This document shows positions 60,601 to 64,000 of a DNA stretch of 64,000 bases, one piece after another. Within the stretch, counting starts at the first letter, position 1. Each line of letters begins with the position of its first letter. The DNA is from Candidatus Bilamarchaeum dharawalense (GTDB taxonomy: Archaea; Micrarchaeota; Micrarchaeia; Anstonellales; Bilamarchaeaceae): contig CABMJJ010000007.1 of NCBI GenBank assembly GCA_902386555.1, positions 1 through 64,000 on the forward strand. The letters are read 5' to 3'. The position numbers and the translations under genes are program-made. The notes beneath the pieces were generated by a model. The model saw nothing but the letters and a program-made list of their open reading frames with translations, was not told the DNA's origin and did no database searches.

Positions 60601-60999
60601 ATGAAAATCAAAGCACGTTCAATTGCAAGAGGAAAAGCATCGGGGGAAGTACTAATGAGCAAAGATCCGATTGGATTTTTAGGTGGAGTGGACCCAGCCA
60701 CCGGTTTAGTTATGGAGAAGGGCCATCCACTAGAAGGAAAAAGCATTGTTGGAAAGGTGTTGGTTTTTCCAAATGGCAAAGGATCCACCGTCGGGTCATA
60801 TGTGATGCTTCAGCTGGCAAAAAACAAAAAAGCCCCAGCTGCAATAATCAATGTCTCAGCAGAACCAATAATCGTGGTGGGGGCAATAATTTCAAAGATA
60901 CCCATGGTGGATAGGACTGGTCAGGATATATTTGAAATTTTAAAGGATGGAATGAAAGTAGAAGTTGATGGGGATAGCGGACAGATTACTATTTTCTGA
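60601..60999 (+). CDS. Phosphomevalonate dehydratase small subunit (DUF126)
   Basis: The swivel-domain subunit of aconitase X has 132 residues. It shows KARSIARGKASGEVLMSKDP, ISFLGGVDP-like GFLGGVDPATGLV, GKVLVFPNGKGSTVGSYVM and the C-terminal MVDRTGQDIF and GDSGQITIF, which are DUF126 hallmarks; the Ser in GKGSTVGSY is the substrate-binding region. I choose ATG 60601 with GAGGGA upstream, over ATG 60589. It acts with the large subunit encoded at 58855. Confidence 0.95.
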   Translation: MKIKARSIARGKASGEVLMSKDPIGFLGGVDPATGLVMEKGHPLEGKSIVGKVLVFPNGKGSTVGSYVMLQLAKNKKAPAAIINVSAEPIIVVGAIISKIPMVDRTGQDIFEILKDGMKVEVDGDSGQITIF

Positions 61000-61062
61000 T
61001 TTTTGTTATATAAAGTTGCATTACATGTATATTTAAATAAGTTATAGAATATAGATAGATGT

Positions 61063-63390
61063 ATGAGTAGAAGGCACTTCCAGGTTTTTAGAAACCGCCC
61101 AGCTTTAGCTAGACCTAGAAGTGTCAGACAGGAAACTGAGGAAGACAGGGCAAGAGATGAATTGGCTAGATTTTTTTATACCATAAACCCACCGCTTGGT
61201 GGAAAAAGACTTGAAAAATTACCCAGGGAAGATGCAGAAAGATTAATTCGAACTCCAGACAGTTTTAGAAGGATTACCCAAAGCTGCTCGGATGCACACA
61301 TGGAAGAACTTGAACCACTAAAACCATGGATACAGGGAATGCTTAGGGATAAAATTGAAATGAAGGACGCAGTAAGGGGAGAAACAGATCGCCCCATGGA
61401 CTCTGCAACAATATGGACAGAACATGCCGGGGAAATAGAAAGAGTAAGAGCAATAGCAAAGAGACAGTTAGCAGATGTCGATGCGACGATTGCAGAGGTT
61501 AGGCAATGCTCAGCAAAGCTTGCTGAATTAATGGCTCTGCTACCAACTTTAGTTTGCAGTGACAACGAAGAAGTAGCTCAAAGAAACAAACAGCTCGGAG
61601 AAGTGTTGAAGCAAACAGATCAGTTGATTGCCCGTGTTTCAAGAATAGAACAGACAATTAGACCGATTGAATTGGAAAGAATAGACATAAATGAGAAGGC
61701 TAAGGCAGTGGACGAATCAAGATCAGAACTTATTAGGATGGTCCGTGAAATAAATAGCGCGGTAGAGGAGTTTAACAAAAAAGTTACGCAACAATTTAGG
61801 ATGCTAAAATGTAAAGGCTGTATCCTCAAAAAATTCGTAAAAGCATATTATGACCATTGGCAAACAGTTCGATGGTTGAGACTGCTTTTATCAAACGATT
61901 TTCCAAACCTTTCAAAGGAAACAAAAACAACAACAAAAGCATTGGGAAAAGAGATAGATGATAAGCTGAAGGAACTAGAAGAACGTAGGAAAGTTCATCA
62001 GTTCAATGGAGCAGTACATGCCATGTATGCAGCCAATAGAGAGAGGATAAGGAGCGTTAATGATTGCATAAAGGATGTTAATAGAATGGTACTGGAAGTT
62101 GCTAGGGCAACTGAGGACTTGAGAAGATGCATGGAAAGAGTACCAAGTTGTGAAACACCAAATTTCACTGAGGTAGAAGGAGACCTTCGTCACCCAGAAA
62201 CACTTATCAAACTTTTAGAACAGTCACGAACCATCAGAAAGTTCTATTTGCAACGATTGACAGCCATGAGAGAAGTGTTGGGAGGGATGGAACGAAGTCT
62301 GGATCAGATGAGGGAGAGATGCCAGGGCATAGTTAGTAGATGTGAAACAACAGAAAGATTTCTAGGAGTGCATAGTGTGGACAAGGAGATGCGGGGGGTT
62401 ACAGGACGCAGCATAAGCATAGACGAAGCAATAGTTTCCTTGTCCAATGGAGCTCATTTGAGAGAATTGATAGAGAGGAGAATGCCCTATCCTGAGGAAT
62501 TAGTAGACTTGGCAAAATTATTAGCCATATACGGAAAAAAACCCGGGCCGTTGGCAAAGGCATTAAATGAATTTGAAGAATTGGATCGCGAATTAACCTC
62601 ACCAACAGATGAAGTTACTGTTCAGAATGGGCTAAAAAGATTGAGAAGAAATGCAGTATACGAATTTCTACTTAGTGGAACTTTGGAAATATTCGAAAGA
62701 GCATTGATATCCGATACTGATGATGAGATAGCAAGAGCAGTAGTAAATATTTATCTAGCTAGAAGAGATTGTGAAACAGACATAGAAACCGAGCTACATA
62801 GAAGAGCTTGGGCGGACTTGTTAAGAAGCGGAAAGAGAGAAAAGATTGTAATGGATGGTGTAATAATAACAAGAGAAGAACTTGTCAGATCATTCACCCC
62901 TAGACTTAACAGATTTTTAGAAACATTGTCTTTATTGATCCGCGAAAATGACCAATATCTAATGGATCATGCAGCAAAGCACGCGGGATTTAGAGTGGAT
63001 AGACCAGTGCCAGTTGACAGAGAAGAGATTGAATTATGGAGAATGGTAAGACGGGGGGATGGACCCTTGTCAGCTGCTGCTTTAAGAATAAAACATGGAA
63101 ACAATGATGATATTAGAACACACTATGCACGAGTCGCAAGAAGAACTGCCATACATAGCGCACCCCTTCTAGCTGGTTTTGGATATCCGTTCATAACACC
63201 AGGGGTAAAACCTGTGCTACTATTTGCCCATGATTTAACTGACGATGGGTTAGAACACCATCTTATGTATACCTCATTTGGATTAGACAATATGAGATGG
63301 AGAACAACATTCATAACATCTAAAGACGAATTCGAACAAAAAGGTAAGATATCTTTGATAACACCAATACCAAAAACCACGCTACTCTAA
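61063..63390 (+). CDS. Large orphan coiled-coil protein
   Basis: The 775-residue protein is not recognised. It starts with an Arg-rich tail, has long helical and coiled-coil stretches (about residues 120-250 and 290-440), a KCKGC pair near 249, and a more globular helical C-terminal half ending in a beta-rich segment with FGYPFITPGVKPVLLFAHDL. No membrane helix or signal peptide is seen, so it is probably a cytoplasmic scaffold. TATA-like elements at about 61004-61012 and 61030-61037 precede it. It is strikingly large for an orphan in a compact genome. Confidence 0.72.
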   Translation: MSRRHFQVFRNRPALARPRSVRQETEEDRARDELARFFYTINPPLGGKRLEKLPREDAERLIRTPDSFRRITQSCSDAHMEELEPLKPWIQGMLRDKIEMKDAVRGETDRPMDSATIWTEHAGEIERVRAIAKRQLADVDATIAEVRQCSAKLAELMALLPTLVCSDNEEVAQRNKQLGEVLKQTDQLIARVSRIEQTIRPIELERIDINEKAKAVDESRSELIRMVREINSAVEEFNKKVTQQFRMLKCKGCILKKFVKAYYDHWQTVRWLRLLLSNDFPNLSKETKTTTKALGKEIDDKLKELEERRKVHQFNGAVHAMYAANRERIRSVNDCIKDVNRMVLEVARATEDLRRCMERVPSCETPNFTEVEGDLRHPETLIKLLEQSRTIRKFYLQRLTAMREVLGGMERSLDQMRERCQGIVSRCETTERFLGVHSVDKEMRGVTGRSISIDEAIVSLSNGAHLRELIERRMPYPEELVDLAKLLAIYGKKPGPLAKALNEFEELDRELTSPTDEVTVQNGLKRLRRNAVYEFLLSGTLEIFERALISDTDDEIARAVVNIYLARRDCETDIETELHRRAWADLLRSGKREKIVMDGVIITREELVRSFTPRLNRFLETLSLLIRENDQYLMDHAAKHAGFRVDRPVPVDREEIELWRMVRRGDGPLSAAALRIKHGNNDDIRTHYARVARRTAIHSAPLLAGFGYPFITPGVKPVLLFAHDLTDDGLEHHLMYTSFGLDNMRWRTTFITSKDEFEQKGKISLITPIPKTTLL

Positions 63391-63392
63391 AA

Positions 63393-64000
63393 TTATTTTT
63401 TAGCTACTTTAGTGCACAGTGCTTCCCTACCAAGCATTAGAGCTTCCACCCGTTCTGGGGTTAAACCATTGACAATATAGGAAGGAGTTTCAAGTTCCAA
63501 AAGTTCTTTTAACTTACCAGCCATGGCTCCGGTGACATCTTTTTTACCAGAATCTTTCAGATGCTTAGAAATTTCATTAAAATTGGATTGGGTTACCATT
63601 GGAATAACCTTACCAGAATCATCCAAAACACCATCAACATTAGTTGCAAGAATTATTTGTTCAGCAGATTTACCAAGATAGGAGATTACTTGATCTCCAG
63701 AACAAACCGAACCACCTAGTTCAAGGTCAGGAACCATATCACCGAATAAAAGCGGTACATAGCCAGATTTCAAATAATTATCGATCAGTTCAACATTGAA
63801 TGAGTGAATTCTCTTGTTTTTTGAAGTGATGATCATAGCGGGGGGGATTGAGATCGCGGGTACGCCTTCGGCATTTAGTGCAGAACAAACCAAAACGGAA
63901 AGTTCCATGCACGCATCATGGGTTAGAGCAAAGGAAAGTTTTTGCGCTGTGTTCTTGACACCATCATTTATTTTGTATTTGACCACCAGGGGATGACCGA
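63393..64000 (-). CDS. ipk: Isopentenyl phosphate kinase (N-terminus beyond window)
   Basis: IPK phosphorylates isopentenyl phosphate to isopentenyl diphosphate, the last step of the alternative mevalonate pathway. About 202 residues of this amino-acid-kinase-fold protein are present. They include the GHP of the catalytic GGGSFGHP loop at the window edge, YVPLLFGDMVPDLELGGSVC, SGDQVISYLGKSAEQIILAT and NVDGVLDDSG, followed by DVTGAMAGKLKELLEL. Roughly 50-60 N-terminal residues lie outside the window. It is convergent with the large coiled-coil gene. Confidence 0.93.
   Translation of the reverse strand, partial: GHPLVVKYKINDGVKNTAQKLSFALTHDACMELSVLVCSALNAEGVPAISIPPAMIITSKNKRIHSFNVELIDNYLKSGYVPLLFGDMVPDLELGGSVCSGDQVISYLGKSAEQIILATNVDGVLDDSGKVIPMVTQSNFNEISKHLKDSGKKDVTGAMAGKLKELLELETPSYIVNGLTPERVEALMLGREALCTKVAKK

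Overview
The window is archaeal chromosome. It carries an A-type (V-type) ATP synthase operon, archaeal ribosomal proteins L15e, S13, S4 and S11 with RNA polymerase subunit D, Alba, Dph2, RNase P protein 3, Hjc, aEF-1beta and an ether-lipid type mevalonate pathway. Many TATA boxes of the form TTTATAAA or TTTAAAAA sit about 25 bases before a start codon, and GGTGA-type ribosome binding sites mark internal genes. Compact spacing, several lineage-specific orphans, zinc-ribbon microproteins and tRNA genes with introns at non-canonical positions suggest a small-genome (DPANN, possibly Micrarchaeota/Diapherotrites-like) lineage. That placement is inference, because no marker tree can be run here.

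Layout. 0-0.6 kb: the 3' end of 23S rRNA and a structured trailer, with no 5S gene behind it. 0.6-10.6 kb: LemA with a GIDE-domain membrane protein, PEP synthase, an AbrB-PhoU regulator, Dph2, PurC, two orphans sharing a duplicated promoter, RNase P protein 3 and L15e. 10.7-19.1 kb: the complete ATP synthase operon H-I-K-E-C-F-A-B-D. 19-25.8 kb: an orphan, then a block of secreted or lipid-anchored proteins (TIM-barrel glycosidase-like, PD40 propeller, frameshifted beta-helix, Cys-rich lipoprotein, SIMPL). 26-31.5 kb: class II HMG-CoA reductase, sugar-nucleotide and lipid-glycan genes, DUF92 and Alba. 31.7-37 kb: Dus, a metallopeptidase, PurD, rubrerythrin and tRNA-Leu. 37-39.8 kb: rpoD, S11, S4, S13, aEF-1beta and a zinc ribbon. 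39.9 kb: tRNA-Arg(GCG) apparently interrupted three times. 42-48.4 kb: an aconitase, isocitrate dehydrogenase and ATP-citrate lyase operon. 48.6 kb: tRNA-Thr(GGT) with an 81-base D-loop insert. 48.8-55.5 kb: mevalonate kinase, SPFH, Nth, a Kazal lipoprotein, a circularly permuted GTPase and Hjc. 55.6-64 kb: UbiX, UbiD, both subunits of phosphomevalonate dehydratase (aconitase X) and isopentenyl phosphate kinase, interleaved with unknown proteins.

How the genes fit together. ATP-citrate lyase makes cytosolic acetyl-CoA from citrate, and aconitase and isocitrate dehydrogenase connect citrate to 2-oxoglutarate. HMG-CoA reductase, mevalonate kinase, phosphomevalonate dehydratase, a UbiD-type decarboxylase with its prenyl-FMN supplier UbiX, and isopentenyl phosphate kinase together make the alternative archaeal mevalonate route to isopentenyl diphosphate. 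HMG-CoA synthase, thiolase and isomerase are not in the window. The AglH-like transferase, epimerase and nucleotidyltransferase suggest surface glycosylation.

The strongest unusual signals are the multiply interrupted tRNA genes whose inserts share a hairpin core, arrays of perfect hairpins between genes, a 42-base promoter duplicated before two orphans, and a membrane protein lodged between the two phosphomevalonate dehydratase subunits.
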